Shown here in pieces: positions 19,708 through 28,631 of a stretch of 37,559 bases of DNA. The stretch is from Alphaproteobacteria bacterium MarineAlpha5_Bin9 (GTDB taxonomy: Bacteria > Pseudomonadota > Alphaproteobacteria > HIMB59 > GCA-002718135). The stretch covers positions 1-37,559 of the forward strand of contig PTKV01000015.1 in the NCBI GenBank assembly GCA_002937895.1. The letters run 5' to 3'. The first letter of the stretch is position 1, and each line of letters begins with the position of its first letter. The position numbers were made by a program, and so were the translations under genes. The notes beneath the pieces were generated by a model, which was given only the letters and a program-made list of their open reading frames with translations, had not been told where the DNA came from and did no database searches.

Positions 19708-22700
19708 TGAACAGGCCCTTTATTCATTTAAGAACTTTATCTTCATATTCTTTATCAGAAAGTACTATTAAAATTGAAAATTTAATAAAATTAGCAAAAA
19801 ATTATAACATGCCTGCAATAGCTCTTACTGACAATAATAATATGTTTGGTGCTCTCGAGTTTTCTTTAGAGTGCCAAAAGAATGGGATACAACCCATTAT
19901 TGGTACCTCTATTAATATTTTAGATTTTTCAAATTCAAATTTTAATTCCCAAATAACTTTTTTAGTAAAGAATCAGGAAGGATATGAAAATTTATTATAT
20001 TTATCCTCACTTAGTCATACTTATAATGATAATAAAATCGGAGTATCTTTAAAAAAAATACTTGAATATTCAAATGGATTAATTTCATATATTGGTGGCG
20101 AATTTAATCCACTAATTTATTTAAATAAAAATAAAAAAAATAAAGAAAAAGATAATTTAATACAAACATTAAAAGAATCATTTGATGATAATTTTTATTT
20201 TGAATTGCAAAGAATAAAAAATTTACAAATTGATGATTATGAAAATGAATTTATTTCAATTGCAGAAAAATTTAGCATTCCACTTATAGCTTCAAATAAT
20301 ATAAAATATATTTCAAAAGATGATTATAATGCTCATGATGTACTACTCTGTATTGGAAATTCCAAACAAATTTCTCAGCAAGATAGATTAAAATCTAATC
20401 CTAATATATACTTTAAAAATAATGAAGAAATGTATGAAATTTTTAAAGATATTAATAATATATTAGATAATAATTTTAATGTAGCGATTAAATGTCAATT
20501 TTATCCATCTGAAAGTAAGCCAAGACTTCCAAAATTTCCAACAAAGTTAAAAACTAATGAAGATGATCAATTGTTTTTATCTACAAAGAATGGTCTAAAT
20601 CAAAGATTAAATAATTTAAAACTAAACAGTAATTCTCCTTCTAATTCAAAAATATATTTTGAAAGATTAGAATATGAATTGAAAATTATAATAAAAATGG
20701 GTTTTTCTGGCTATTTTTTAATAGTAGCAGATTTTGTTCAATGGGCTAAGAAAAATAAAATACCTGTAGGTCCTGGTAGAGGTTCTGGGGCTGGGAGTTT
20801 GGTTGCTTGGGCATTACAAATAACAGATCTAGATCCATTGAAATACGGTCTACTATTTGAAAGATTCTTAAATCCAGAAAGAGTTTCTATGCCAGATTTT
20901 GATATAGATTTTTGTCAAAATCAAAGAGACAAAGTGAAAGAATATGTAGATTCAAAATATGGTAGAGAAAGAGTAGCTCTAATTATTACTTTTGGAACTC
21001 TAGCTTCTAGAGCTGTTATTAGAGATGTGGGAAGAGTATACGGTGTCCCATACTCTGAGGTTGATAGATTTGCCAAGTTAATTCCTTATAATCCCTCAAA
21101 TCCACTAAGTTTGAGAGATTCTATAAAATCAGACAAAAATATCCAAGAGTATATAAGAAATGATGAAAGAATAAAAAATATTGTTGATACAAGTTTTATA
21201 TTAGAAGGTTTACATCGTCATGCATCTACTCATGCTGCTGGGGTAGTTATAGGTGATAAAAATTTAGTAAAATCCATACCTTTATACAAAGATCCAGACA
21301 CCTCATTTAATGCTACTCAATTTTCAATGAAATATGTTGAAAAAGCAGGTTTAATTAAGTTTGATTTTTTAGGTTTAACAACTTTGTCTATTATTGATGA
21401 AACAATTAAACATATACAGGTTTATAATAAAAATTTTTCATTAAGCAATATTCCTACTGATGATAAAAAAACTTTTAAAAATTTGAGTAAAGGTAATGCT
21501 ACAGGGGTTTTTCAATTAGAAAGTTCTGGAATGAGCAATGTTTTGAAACAACTTCAACCTGATAGATTAGAAGAAATTATTGCTGTTGTTGCTTTATTTA
21601 GACCGGGACCTATGGATAATATTCCATCATATTGTAATAGAAAGCATGGAAAGGAAGAAATTGATTATATTCATCCAATTCTAGAGTCAATTTTAAAAGA
21701 AACTTATGGAATAATTGTTTACCAGGAACAAGTTATGCAAATTGCTCAAGCACTTTCAGGCTATACATTGGGAGAAGCAGATCTGTTAAGAAGAGCTATG
21801 GGAAAAAAAATTCAAAAAGAAATGGATGCACAAAAAACTAGATTTATAGAAGGGGCTAAAAAAAATAATATTTCATATAATCAAGCTGCTTTTATTTTTG
21901 ATCTTGTAAATAAATTTGCAGGTTATGGATTTAATAAATGCCATGCAGCTGGATATGCATTAATAGCATATCAAACTGCATATTTGAAAACTCATTTTCC
22001 TGTAGAATTTATGACAGCATCCTTAAATTATGCTTTAGATAGAACTGATAGAATAATTTATTTAAAAAACGAATTAAATACTCTTGATATAAGTTTATTA
22101 AAACCTGATATAAATTTTTCTGATTCTAAATTTAAAATTGAAGTGCAACAAGATGGAAAAAAATCAATAAGATTTGCACTTTCAGCAATTAAAGGTGTAG
22201 GTTTAAATTCTATGATTAATTTAGTTTTGGAAAGAGAATCTAATGGTAAATACAATGATATCATAGACTTTTTTAGTAGAAATAAGAACGATGTAATTAA
22301 TAAAAGGCAATTAGAAAAATTAATTCAATCAGGATCTTTAGATTCATTATATGAAAATAGATCAATTTTATTTAATAATGTTGAAAAAATTGTTAAAATT
22401 TTTGCTTCAAACATAAACTCAAATTTAGAAAATCAAACAAGTTTATTTAAAACTGAAAAGATAAATTTTAATGATAAAAAAATATTTAATCACCAAATTT
22501 TATCTTGGAATATAAATGAAAAACTTAATTATGAATTAAATGTTGTAGGATTTTATTTTTCCGATCATCCTTTATCAAATTATCCTGATTTATTTTTTAA
22601 AAAAATTAATGCAATGGATTATTCAGATATAATTAAAAACAGAGAAATATATTCCTCAATTTTAGTTGGATCTATATTAGATATTAAGGAGAGATCAAAC

Positions 22701-23135
22701 AAAGATGGTAAAAAATATGCTTTTGTAACTATTTCAAATAAAACTTCTCAATTTGAAATTACTATTTTTAATGACATAATTAATAAATATAAAGAGTTGA
22801 TTTATGAAGGAAATTTAATAATTGCTAATGTAGAAGTTTTGAGAAATAATGATAATATTAGAATAATAGCTAAAAAAATACAAAATGTTAAAGATATTTT
22901 TGAAAAAACTAAATTTAAATTAAATCTTTTTATATCGAAAACCGAAGATCACAAAGTTTTACAGGAAATAACTAAATCATCTGAAAATAATCAGAATTCA
23001 TTATATGTATATTTAGAAAAAAATGGAGATTTGATTTCTTTTGATTTTACTAAAAAATACATAATTTCTGATTATTCAAAATTGGATAAGTTAAATCAAA
23101 CACAAAAACTTAATTATTCAATAGAAATTCAATAA
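19707..23135 (+). CDS. dnaE: DNA polymerase III subunit alpha
   Basis: Replicative polymerase catalytic subunit, 1142 residues, C-family. The N-terminal PHP domain (about 1-270) is degenerate: the first metal-binding His is replaced (HLRTLSSYS) and TDHGN-like sequence reads TDNNN. The polymerase catalytic acids are Asp397 and Asp399 in PDFDIDF and Asp553 in KFDFLGL; GPGRGSGAGSLVAW lies upstream. QTSLF (910-914) fits the beta-clamp binding motif. An OB-fold region follows. Proofreading would come from a separate DnaQ. It begins in a TAATG overlap with lolD and is the last gene before the rpsB promoter region. Confidence 0.97.
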   Translation: MNRPFIHLRTLSSYSLSESTIKIENLIKLAKNYNMPAIALTDNNNMFGALEFSLECQKNGIQPIIGTSINILDFSNSNFNSQITFLVKNQEGYENLLYLSSLSHTYNDNKIGVSLKKILEYSNGLISYIGGEFNPLIYLNKNKKNKEKDNLIQTLKESFDDNFYFELQRIKNLQIDDYENEFISIAEKFSIPLIASNNIKYISKDDYNAHDVLLCIGNSKQISQQDRLKSNPNIYFKNNEEMYEIFKDINNILDNNFNVAIKCQFYPSESKPRLPKFPTKLKTNEDDQLFLSTKNGLNQRLNNLKLNSNSPSNSKIYFERLEYELKIIIKMGFSGYFLIVADFVQWAKKNKIPVGPGRGSGAGSLVAWALQITDLDPLKYGLLFERFLNPERVSMPDFDIDFCQNQRDKVKEYVDSKYGRERVALIITFGTLASRAVIRDVGRVYGVPYSEVDRFAKLIPYNPSNPLSLRDSIKSDKNIQEYIRNDERIKNIVDTSFILEGLHRHASTHAAGVVIGDKNLVKSIPLYKDPDTSFNATQFSMKYVEKAGLIKFDFLGLTTLSIIDETIKHIQVYNKNFSLSNIPTDDKKTFKNLSKGNATGVFQLESSGMSNVLKQLQPDRLEEIIAVVALFRPGPMDNIPSYCNRKHGKEEIDYIHPILESILKETYGIIVYQEQVMQIAQALSGYTLGEADLLRRAMGKKIQKEMDAQKTRFIEGAKKNNISYNQAAFIFDLVNKFAGYGFNKCHAAGYALIAYQTAYLKTHFPVEFMTASLNYALDRTDRIIYLKNELNTLDISLLKPDINFSDSKFKIEVQQDGKKSIRFALSAIKGVGLNSMINLVLERESNGKYNDIIDFFSRNKNDVINKRQLEKLIQSGSLDSLYENRSILFNNVEKIVKIFASNINSNLENQTSLFKTEKINFNDKKIFNHQILSWNINEKLNYELNVVGFYFSDHPLSNYPDLFFKKINAMDYSDIIKNREIYSSILVGSILDIKERSNKDGKKYAFVTISNKTSQFEITIFNDIINKYKELIYEGNLIIANVEVLRNNDNIRIIAKKIQNVKDIFEKTKFKLNLFISKTEDHKVLQEITKSSENNQNSLYVYLEKNGDLISFDFTKKYIISDYSKLDKLNQTQKLNYSIEIQ

Positions 23136-23141
23136 TAATTC

Positions 23142-23169
23142 TTGAATTTTCTAAATTTATTTGTATAGG
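23142..23169 (+). promoter_or_regulatory. candidate sigma-70 promoter for rpsB-tsf
   Basis: In the 103-base gap after dnaE, TTGAAT (23142-23147) and TATAGG (23164-23169) form a -35/-10 pair with 16-base spacing. This would start transcription near 23176, just before the structured leader. It is the longest gap in the window and the only one whose GC content rises. The hexamers are imperfect, so the exact positions are inferred. Confidence 0.45.
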
Positions 23170-23238
23170 GTAAGCAAATTTAACACACAGAAAAAACCGG
23201 TGTTTACTTTTCTGTGGAGGATAAACCGGAGGATATAC
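23170..23238 (+). promoter_or_regulatory. rpsB leader: hairpin with possible pseudoknot over the ribosome binding site
   Basis: A perfect nine-pair stem is seen: CACAGAAAA (23186-23194) with TTTTCTGTG (23208-23216), enclosing a 13-base loop. Loop bases CCGGT (23197-23201) are complementary to ACCGG (23225-23229), which overlaps the Shine-Dalgarno GGAGG (23228-23232) six bases before the rpsB ATG. Pairing there would make an H-type pseudoknot that hides the ribosome binding site. A second, alternative pairing of GTAAGCA (23170-23176) with TGTTTAC (23201-23207) is possible. Autoregulatory rpsB leaders bound by S2 are known in E. coli, and a candidate structured RNA before rpsB has been reported for Ca. 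Pelagibacter ubique, so this is most likely an S2-responsive translational operator. Confidence 0.65.
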
Positions 23239-24012
23239 ATGAATTTACCTGATGTAAAAATTGAAAATTTATTAGACTCAGGAGTTCATTTTGGTCATAA
23301 TACTAAAAGATGGAATCCAAAAATGGAAAAATATATTTTTGGAGTCAGAAATAAAATTCACATAATTGATTTAAGAATTACTCTCCCATTAATTAATACA
23401 GCTTTGGCTAAACTATATGAAGTTGTTGTAAAATCAGGTAAAGTGCTTTTTGTTGGAACAAAAAAACAAGCTGCTCCTATTGTTGAAAATTTATCAAATG
23501 AAACTGATCAATATTTTGTAAATAAAAGATGGCTAGGAGGAACTTTAACTAATTGGAAAACAATTTCTAATTCAATTAATAAATTAATTGAATTAGAACA
23601 ATTACTATCTGAAAAAAATAAGGATACAAACTTATCTAAAAAAGAATTATTGGATTTCAGCAGAGAAAGAGATAAATTAATTCTAAATATTGGAGGAATA
23701 AGAAATTTAGGAGGTTTACCAGATATATTAGTAAGCTTTGATTCTGTTAAAGATAAAATAGCTTTATTGGAGGCAAATAAATTAAGAATACCTATTATTA
23801 GTATTCTTGATACAAACTCTGACCCCGACATAGTTGATTATCCTATTCCAGGAAATGATGATGCATTAAGATCTATTAATTTGTATGCTGAATTATTTAA
23901 AACAACAATACTTGAAGCAAAAAATAATATAGTTATAAAAGAAAAAGATGTTAAAGATTCAAATAATTTAGATAATAAAAATCAAAAAAAAAATCAAAAA
24001 AATAAAAAGTAA
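23239..24012 (+). CDS. rpsB: 30S ribosomal protein S2
   Basis: Small-subunit ribosomal protein of 257 residues with the family signature VHFGHNTKRWNPKMEKYIFG near the N-terminus (16-35), then IHIIDL, and a second conserved region VDYPIPGNDDALRSI near the C-terminus. I chose ATG at 23239: it has a strong GGAGG six bases upstream, and an in-frame TTG at 23161 would add 26 unrelated residues that cover the leader hairpin. The C-terminus ends in a lysine- and asparagine-rich tail. First gene of the rpsB-tsf-pyrH-frr cluster. Confidence 0.97.
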   Translation: MNLPDVKIENLLDSGVHFGHNTKRWNPKMEKYIFGVRNKIHIIDLRITLPLINTALAKLYEVVVKSGKVLFVGTKKQAAPIVENLSNETDQYFVNKRWLGGTLTNWKTISNSINKLIELEQLLSEKNKDTNLSKKELLDFSRERDKLILNIGGIRNLGGLPDILVSFDSVKDKIALLEANKLRIPIISILDTNSDPDIVDYPIPGNDDALRSINLYAELFKTTILEAKNNIVIKEKDVKDSNNLDNKNQKKNQKNKK

Positions 24013-24016
24013 ATAA

Positions 24017-24892
24017 GTGAATCAACTTTCTGACAATATAAAAGATTTAAGAAATAAAACTGGGGCAGGTTTTTTAGATTGTAAAAAGGCTCTTTTAGAA
24101 AATGATAATGACATTGACAATTCAATAAATTATTTGAGAAAAAAAGGATTAGCTAAAGCTTCAAAAAAATATTCCAGAGATGCAAAAGAAGGTGCTGTCG
24201 GCTGTTTTTCCAATGAGACAAAAACTGTTCTTTTAGAAATTAATACTGAAACTGATTTTGCTGCTAAAAATGAAGTTTTTCTTAATTTCTTTGAAAATCT
24301 TGGAAATAAAATTTTGATTAATTTTAGTGATTTAGAGGGTGATATTAATATAGATGATATTACAAGTAAAATAGTAGATAAAGAAAAAATATCAGACTTA
24401 TTAGATTCAGCTATAGCAAAAATTGGAGAAAATATAATTCTAAAAAAAATTTATTTTATAAATAAATCATCAGATACACAAATCTATACTTATACTCATA
24501 ATTCATATAGAAAAAATATTGGGAAAATTTGTGTTATTTTAAAAGCAAAAACTCATCTTAATGAAGAAACAACATTATTAGGGAAAAATTTATGTATGCA
24601 CATTGCTGCATTAAAACCTCTTTCTATAGACATTGACAATCTTGACAAAAAATTAATTCAAAATGAAAGAAATATCCAAATTGAAACAATTAATTCTTCT
24701 GGTAAATCAAAGGAAATTATTGATAAAATTTTAAATGGAAAAATGCAAAAATATTATTCTGAGGTTACTTTATTAAATCAAAAATATGTTCTTGATGATA
24801 AAAAAAATATTAAAGAAATAATTGAGGAGTTTAATAAATCAAATAGTTTTGAAATTTTAGATTATAAATTATTTATCCTTGGCTCAGAATGA
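24017..24892 (+). CDS. tsf: translation elongation factor Ts
   Basis: Nucleotide exchange factor that releases GDP from EF-Tu. The N-terminal UBA-like domain has [16 protein letters not shown] (11-26), a family hallmark; [10 protein letters not shown] (79-88) matches the TDFVA core motif that contacts EF-Tu, with Ala in place of the usual Val. It is 291 residues, full length. The start is GTG four bases after rpsB. I see no hairpin between rpsB and tsf that would lower tsf expression. It overlaps pyrH by an ATGA. Confidence 0.95.
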   Translation: MNQLSDNIKDLRNKTGAGFLDCKKALLENDNDIDNSINYLRKKGLAKASKKYSRDAKEGAVGCFSNETKTVLLEINTETDFAAKNEVFLNFFENLGNKILINFSDLEGDINIDDITSKIVDKEKISDLLDSAIAKIGENIILKKIYFINKSSDTQIYTYTHNSYRKNIGKICVILKAKTHLNEETTLLGKNLCMHIAALKPLSIDIDNLDKKLIQNERNIQIETINSSGKSKEIIDKILNGKMQKYYSEVTLLNQKYVLDDKKNIKEIIEEFNKSNSFEILDYKLFILGSE

Positions 24893-25596
24893 GTAGTAAA
24901 GATAGAATTTTAGTCAAAATATCTGGCGAAGCTTTAATGGGTGAAGAACAATTTGGATTAAATTTTCAAAAAGTCAATTACATAGCAAATGAAATAAAAT
25001 CAATATATTCTTCTAATTATCAAATTTGTTTAATTATTGGAGGAGGAAACATATTTAGAGGTATTCAAGGTTCTTCTGAAGGAATAGATAGGTCTACTTC
25101 TGATTATATGGGAATGTTAGCTACTGTAATTAATGCTTTGTCTATGCAAAGTGCACTAGAATCAATTCAAGTTCCTACAAGAGTTCAAACAGCAATTTCA
25201 ATGTCTCAAATAGCAGAGCCTTATATTAAAAGAAGAGCCATTAGACATTTAGAAAAGAATAGAATAGTCATTTTTGCAGCTGGAACGGGTAACCCTTATT
25301 TTTCAACAGATACTGCTGCTGCTTTAAGAGCTTCAGAAATGAATTGCAGTAAAATTATTAAAGCTACGAAAGTGGATGGAGTTTATGATAAAGATCCTAT
25401 AGAAAATAATGATGCTAAATTATATAAAAATATTTCATATATTGATGTATTAAATAAGGAATTAAAAGTAATGGATAGCACAGCAATAAGCTTAGCAAAA
25501 GATAGTAAAATACCAATAATTGTTACAAATTTAAATGTAAAAAACTGTATACTTAATGCTATTAATGGAGTGGGCAATTTTAGTAAGATAAGTTAA
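24889..25596 (+). CDS. pyrH: uridylate kinase
   Basis: Bacterial-type UMP kinase of the amino-acid-kinase fold; makes UDP from UMP with ATP, for pyrimidine nucleotides and cell-wall sugars. Visible motifs: KISGEALMG (8-16), [26 protein letters not shown] and [17 protein letters not shown], then [13 protein letters not shown]. It is 235 residues, typical. It sits between tsf and frr, the standard bacterial order, and starts in a four-base overlap with tsf. Confidence 0.96.
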   Translation: MSSKDRILVKISGEALMGEEQFGLNFQKVNYIANEIKSIYSSNYQICLIIGGGNIFRGIQGSSEGIDRSTSDYMGMLATVINALSMQSALESIQVPTRVQTAISMSQIAEPYIKRRAIRHLEKNRIVIFAAGTGNPYFSTDTAAALRASEMNCSKIIKATKVDGVYDKDPIENNDAKLYKNISYIDVLNKELKVMDSTAISLAKDSKIPIIVTNLNVKNCILNAINGVGNFSKIS

Positions 25597-25608
25597 TATA
25601 TTTAGATT

Positions 25609-26157
25609 ATGAACATAAAAGAAATAAATAATAAAATGGATGCAGCAATAAGTTTTTTTGAAAAAGAATTGTCATCTTTAAGAACATCTAGAGCTAATCC
25701 CTCTATGGTTGAAAATATTCTTGTTGATGCTTATGGAGTTAAAACACCTCTTTCTCAATTAGGAAATATAACTGTTCCAGAATCAACTCTTTTAACAATA
25801 CAAATTTGGGATACTAATTTACTAAATTCAATTGAAAAATCAATATCTGACTCAAATCTGGGTATTACACCACAAATTGATGGAAATTTGATTAGGTTAC
25901 CTATTCCTAAATTGAGTGAAGAAAGAAGAAATGAACTAGCAAAAGTAGTTTCGCAATATGGAGAGCAATCTAAGATAGCAATAAGAAATAATAGACGTGA
26001 ATTTATGGATAAGGCTAAAAAAGATGAGAAAGAAAACAATTTATCTCAAGATGAATTAAAAAAAATAATGAATGATATTCAAAAAATAACAGATGAATAT
26101 ATAAATAAAGTCGATAAACTTGTTTTAATAAAACAAGAAGAAATTTTGAAAGTATAA
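25609..26157 (+). CDS. frr: ribosome recycling factor
   Basis: Splits terminated ribosomes with EF-G. It is 182 residues; the conserved N-terminal LRTSRANPSMVENILVDAYG (24-43) and the C-terminal helix bundle are typical of the family, with the conserved RxEFMDKAKKDEKE-like segment near 125-140. ATG starts 12 bases after pyrH, with a weak AT-rich ribosome binding site. It is followed one base later by the uppS TTG, so translation is probably coupled. Confidence 0.95.
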   Translation: MNIKEINNKMDAAISFFEKELSSLRTSRANPSMVENILVDAYGVKTPLSQLGNITVPESTLLTIQIWDTNLLNSIEKSISDSNLGITPQIDGNLIRLPIPKLSEERRNELAKVVSQYGEQSKIAIRNNRREFMDKAKKDEKENNLSQDELKKIMNDIQKITDEYINKVDKLVLIKQEEILKV

Positions 26158-26158
26158 T

Positions 26159-26842
26159 TTGAAATCATCAAATAAGATTAATCATCTTGCAATAATAATG
26201 GATGGTAATGCTAGATGGGCAAAAAAAAATAAACTGTCTTTAGAAAAAGGATATAAAAAGGGAATAGAAAAATTAAACAAAGTAGTTGATATTTCAATCG
26301 AAAATAAAATTAATTATCTTTCTGTTTTTGCATTATCTACTGAAAATTTTAAAAGAAAAAATGTTCATATAATTTTTAATATTATAACTAATTTTTTAGA
26401 TGAATTTATTAATAAAATTAATAAAGAAAAAGTTAAAATTAATATATTTGGAAATAGATCTAATTTACCAAATAAAATAATTAAAATTTTCAACGATATT
26501 GAAAAAAAAACTAAAAATAATAAAAAAATTATTTTAAATGTTGGATTTAATTATGGTTCCAAAGATGAAATAATGATGTGCATAAAAAAGATAAAAAAAT
26601 CAAAAGAAATTGATTCTATTAATGAAAAAGTTATTAGGAAAAATCTTTATTTTCCCAATATACCTGATCCGGATATTTTGATTAGAACAGGAGGATTTAA
26701 TAGATTGAGCAATTTTTTACTTTATCAATTAAGTTATACAGAGCTTTTCTTTATTAAGAGTTTATGGCCAGATATAACTAAAAAACAAATTGAGAGTATT
26801 TTTATGCAATATCAAAAAATTGAAAGAAAACATGGTTTATAA
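26159..26842 (+). CDS. uppS: undecaprenyl diphosphate synthase (cis-prenyltransferase)
   Basis: Makes the C55 lipid carrier for peptidoglycan and LPS from farnesyl-PP and isopentenyl-PP. The catalytic Asp15 is in IIMDGNARWAKK; FALSTENF and the C-terminal RTGG, RLSNFLLYQLSYTELFF follow. At 227 residues it is slightly short. It begins with TTG one base after frr. In the normally well conserved RTxGExR motif the Glu is replaced by Phe and the next residue is Asn (GGFNR), an unusual substitution near the magnesium/pyrophosphate site. Overlaps cdsA by 11 bases. Confidence 0.92.
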   Translation: MKSSNKINHLAIIMDGNARWAKKNKLSLEKGYKKGIEKLNKVVDISIENKINYLSVFALSTENFKRKNVHIIFNIITNFLDEFINKINKEKVKINIFGNRSNLPNKIIKIFNDIEKKTKNNKKIILNVGFNYGSKDEIMMCIKKIKKSKEIDSINEKVIRKNLYFPNIPDPDILIRTGGFNRLSNFLLYQLSYTELFFIKSLWPDITKKQIESIFMQYQKIERKHGL

Positions 26843-27467
26843 TAATTTTTTTATAAGAATTATAACCTCAATATTTTTAATAATATTATTTATTTATTTA
26901 ATTTATGAAACTCAATATATAATTTTTTTTATATATTTTATTTATTTTCTAATCTTAATAGAATTATTAATTTATTTTAGAAAGAATTTATTAATATTGA
27001 TTATATCTTTATTTTATTTATCCCTCTCTTTTTTGTCTATAATTTATTATTTAGATAACTTCTTTGATAAAATTTTATTAATATATACTATATTGATAGT
27101 AACTTCTTTTGATACATTTTCTTATTTATTTGGTTCTTATTATGGAAATAAAAAAATTACTCCTGTAATTAGTCCTAATAAAACTTACATTGGATTATTT
27201 TCAGGTATTTTATCTTCAATTATTATTATTTTTTTTATTAATTATTTTGTAAATTATTTTTCTCAATATAGTCTATTGATATATACTATTACTTTAATTT
27301 TATTTTCATTTATAGGCGATATTTTCCAATCTTTTTTAAAAAGAAAATCAATGATTAAAAATTCTAGCAATTTTCTTCCTGGTCATGGAGGATTTTTTGA
27401 TAGATTTGATAGTTTAATTATGGTGTTTCTTTATTTGTTTATTTATAATTTTTATTTTAAATTATGA
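26832..27467 (+). CDS. cdsA: phosphatidate cytidylyltransferase (CDP-diacylglycerol synthase)
   Basis: Membrane enzyme that makes CDP-diacylglycerol from phosphatidate and CTP. The C-terminal signature is recognisable: GD (162-163), KR (170-171), PGHGG (183-187), then DR-x-D (190-193). The usual Lys-Asp of the signature reads Lys176-Asn177. The protein has several membrane helices and is 211 residues, much shorter than the roughly 270-285 of E. coli-type enzymes; the loss is N-terminal. I chose ATG at 26832 rather than an in-frame TTG at 26790, since those 14 codons lie within uppS and add no helix. Confidence 0.87.
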   Translation: MVYNNFFIRIITSIFLIILFIYLIYETQYIIFFIYFIYFLILIELLIYFRKNLLILIISLFYLSLSFLSIIYYLDNFFDKILLIYTILIVTSFDTFSYLFGSYYGNKKITPVISPNKTYIGLFSGILSSIIIIFFINYFVNYFSQYSLLIYTITLILFSFIGDIFQSFLKRKSMIKNSSNFLPGHGGFFDRFDSLIMVFLYLFIYNFYFKL

Positions 27468-28627
27468 AAAAAACTATAAATATTTTTGGTTCTACAGGAA
27501 CTATAGGTGTTAAAAGTTTAAATATTATTAGGGACTATTTTCCAAATTTTAAAATTAATTTATTAACAGCTAATAAAAATTGCAAGAAACTTATAGGTCA
27601 AATTAAAACCTTTAAACCAAATTTTGTTCATATATCTGATTTAAGTAAATATAACCAATATAAAAAAGAATTAAACAGTCTCAATATAAAAATTTTAGAT
27701 AAAAATGAATTAGATTTTTATTTAAAAAAATCTAAAAGTAATTTAACAATATTATCTATTTCTGGAAATTCTGCATTAAATTATATAGAAAATATTATTA
27801 TAAATACCTCTAATTTGGGTTTGGTAAATAAGGAATGTATTGTTGCTGGAGGAAATTTAATTATTAGTAAATGCAAAAAATATAATACTAAATTATTTCC
27901 ATTAGATTCAGAACATTTTTCAATATTTAATTCTCTAAGACATAAGACTAATAGTTCAAATATTAAAAAAATATTTCTAACTGCTTCCGGTGGTCCTTTC
28001 TTGAATAAAAATAGCAATAAAATTTTTAATGCTAAAATACATGAAGCATTAAAACATCCAAAATGGAAAATGGGATACAAAAATAGTATAGACTCAGCAA
28101 CCCTTGCTAATAAATGTTTAGAAGTAATTGAAGCACATTATTTATTTAATTTAGATTATAATAAATTAGATATAGTAATTCATCCTCAATCACTAATTCA
28201 TTCTATTATTGAATATAAAGATTATACTTCATGCTTTAATTATTTTTATCATGATATGTTTATTCCATTATTTAATTTTTTAAAATTAAATACATATAAA
28301 TTTAATGGCAATAAATCAATAAACTCAAAATTTAAAATAAATATAAATCAAACTTTTGATTTTTTTGCCCCTGATATAAATAAATATCCAATAGTTAATA
28401 TATTTAATAAAATGGATAAAAATATTTATGAAAATATAATTAAATTCAATACCGGAAATGAATTTGCAGTTAAATTATTCTTAATGAATAAAATAAAATT
28501 TGGTGAAATTCCTAAAATAATTGAAAAAACTCTTTCATTTAGTTTGAAATCTGATTTAAAGGATATTAATAAGATTTTAAATTATCAGATAGAGATAATT
28601 CAATTTTTGAGAAATAAATACTGTTAA
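27464..28627 (+). CDS. dxr: 1-deoxy-D-xylulose 5-phosphate reductoisomerase
   Basis: NADPH-dependent enzyme committing DXP to the MEP isoprenoid pathway. The nucleotide-binding GSTGTIG (9-15) is at the N-terminus; metal ligands Asp148 and Glu150 (PLDSEHFS) and Glu220 (NKCLEVIEA, with Asn216 and Lys217) are intact. NKECIV stands in place of the usual NKESLV. Length 387 is usual. Sits between cdsA and bamA; in most relatives rseP follows dxr, but here bamA starts four bases after the stop. Overlaps cdsA by an ATGA. Confidence 0.94.
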   Translation: MKKTINIFGSTGTIGVKSLNIIRDYFPNFKINLLTANKNCKKLIGQIKTFKPNFVHISDLSKYNQYKKELNSLNIKILDKNELDFYLKKSKSNLTILSISGNSALNYIENIIINTSNLGLVNKECIVAGGNLIISKCKKYNTKLFPLDSEHFSIFNSLRHKTNSSNIKKIFLTASGGPFLNKNSNKIFNAKIHEALKHPKWKMGYKNSIDSATLANKCLEVIEAHYLFNLDYNKLDIVIHPQSLIHSIIEYKDYTSCFNYFYHDMFIPLFNFLKLNTYKFNGNKSINSKFKININQTFDFFAPDINKYPIVNIFNKMDKNIYENIIKFNTGNEFAVKLFLMNKIKFGEIPKIIEKTLSFSLKSDLKDINKILNYQIEIIQFLRNKYC

Positions 28628-28631
28628 TTAA

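Noticed and set aside
23161-23238. Upstream start for rpsB adding 26 residues
   Set aside because: The extension covers the leader hairpin and is unlike any S2 N-terminus; ATG at 23239 has GGAGG at ideal spacing.
26790-26831. Upstream TTG start for cdsA
   Set aside because: The 14 extra codons are uppS sequence read in another frame and add no helix or motif.
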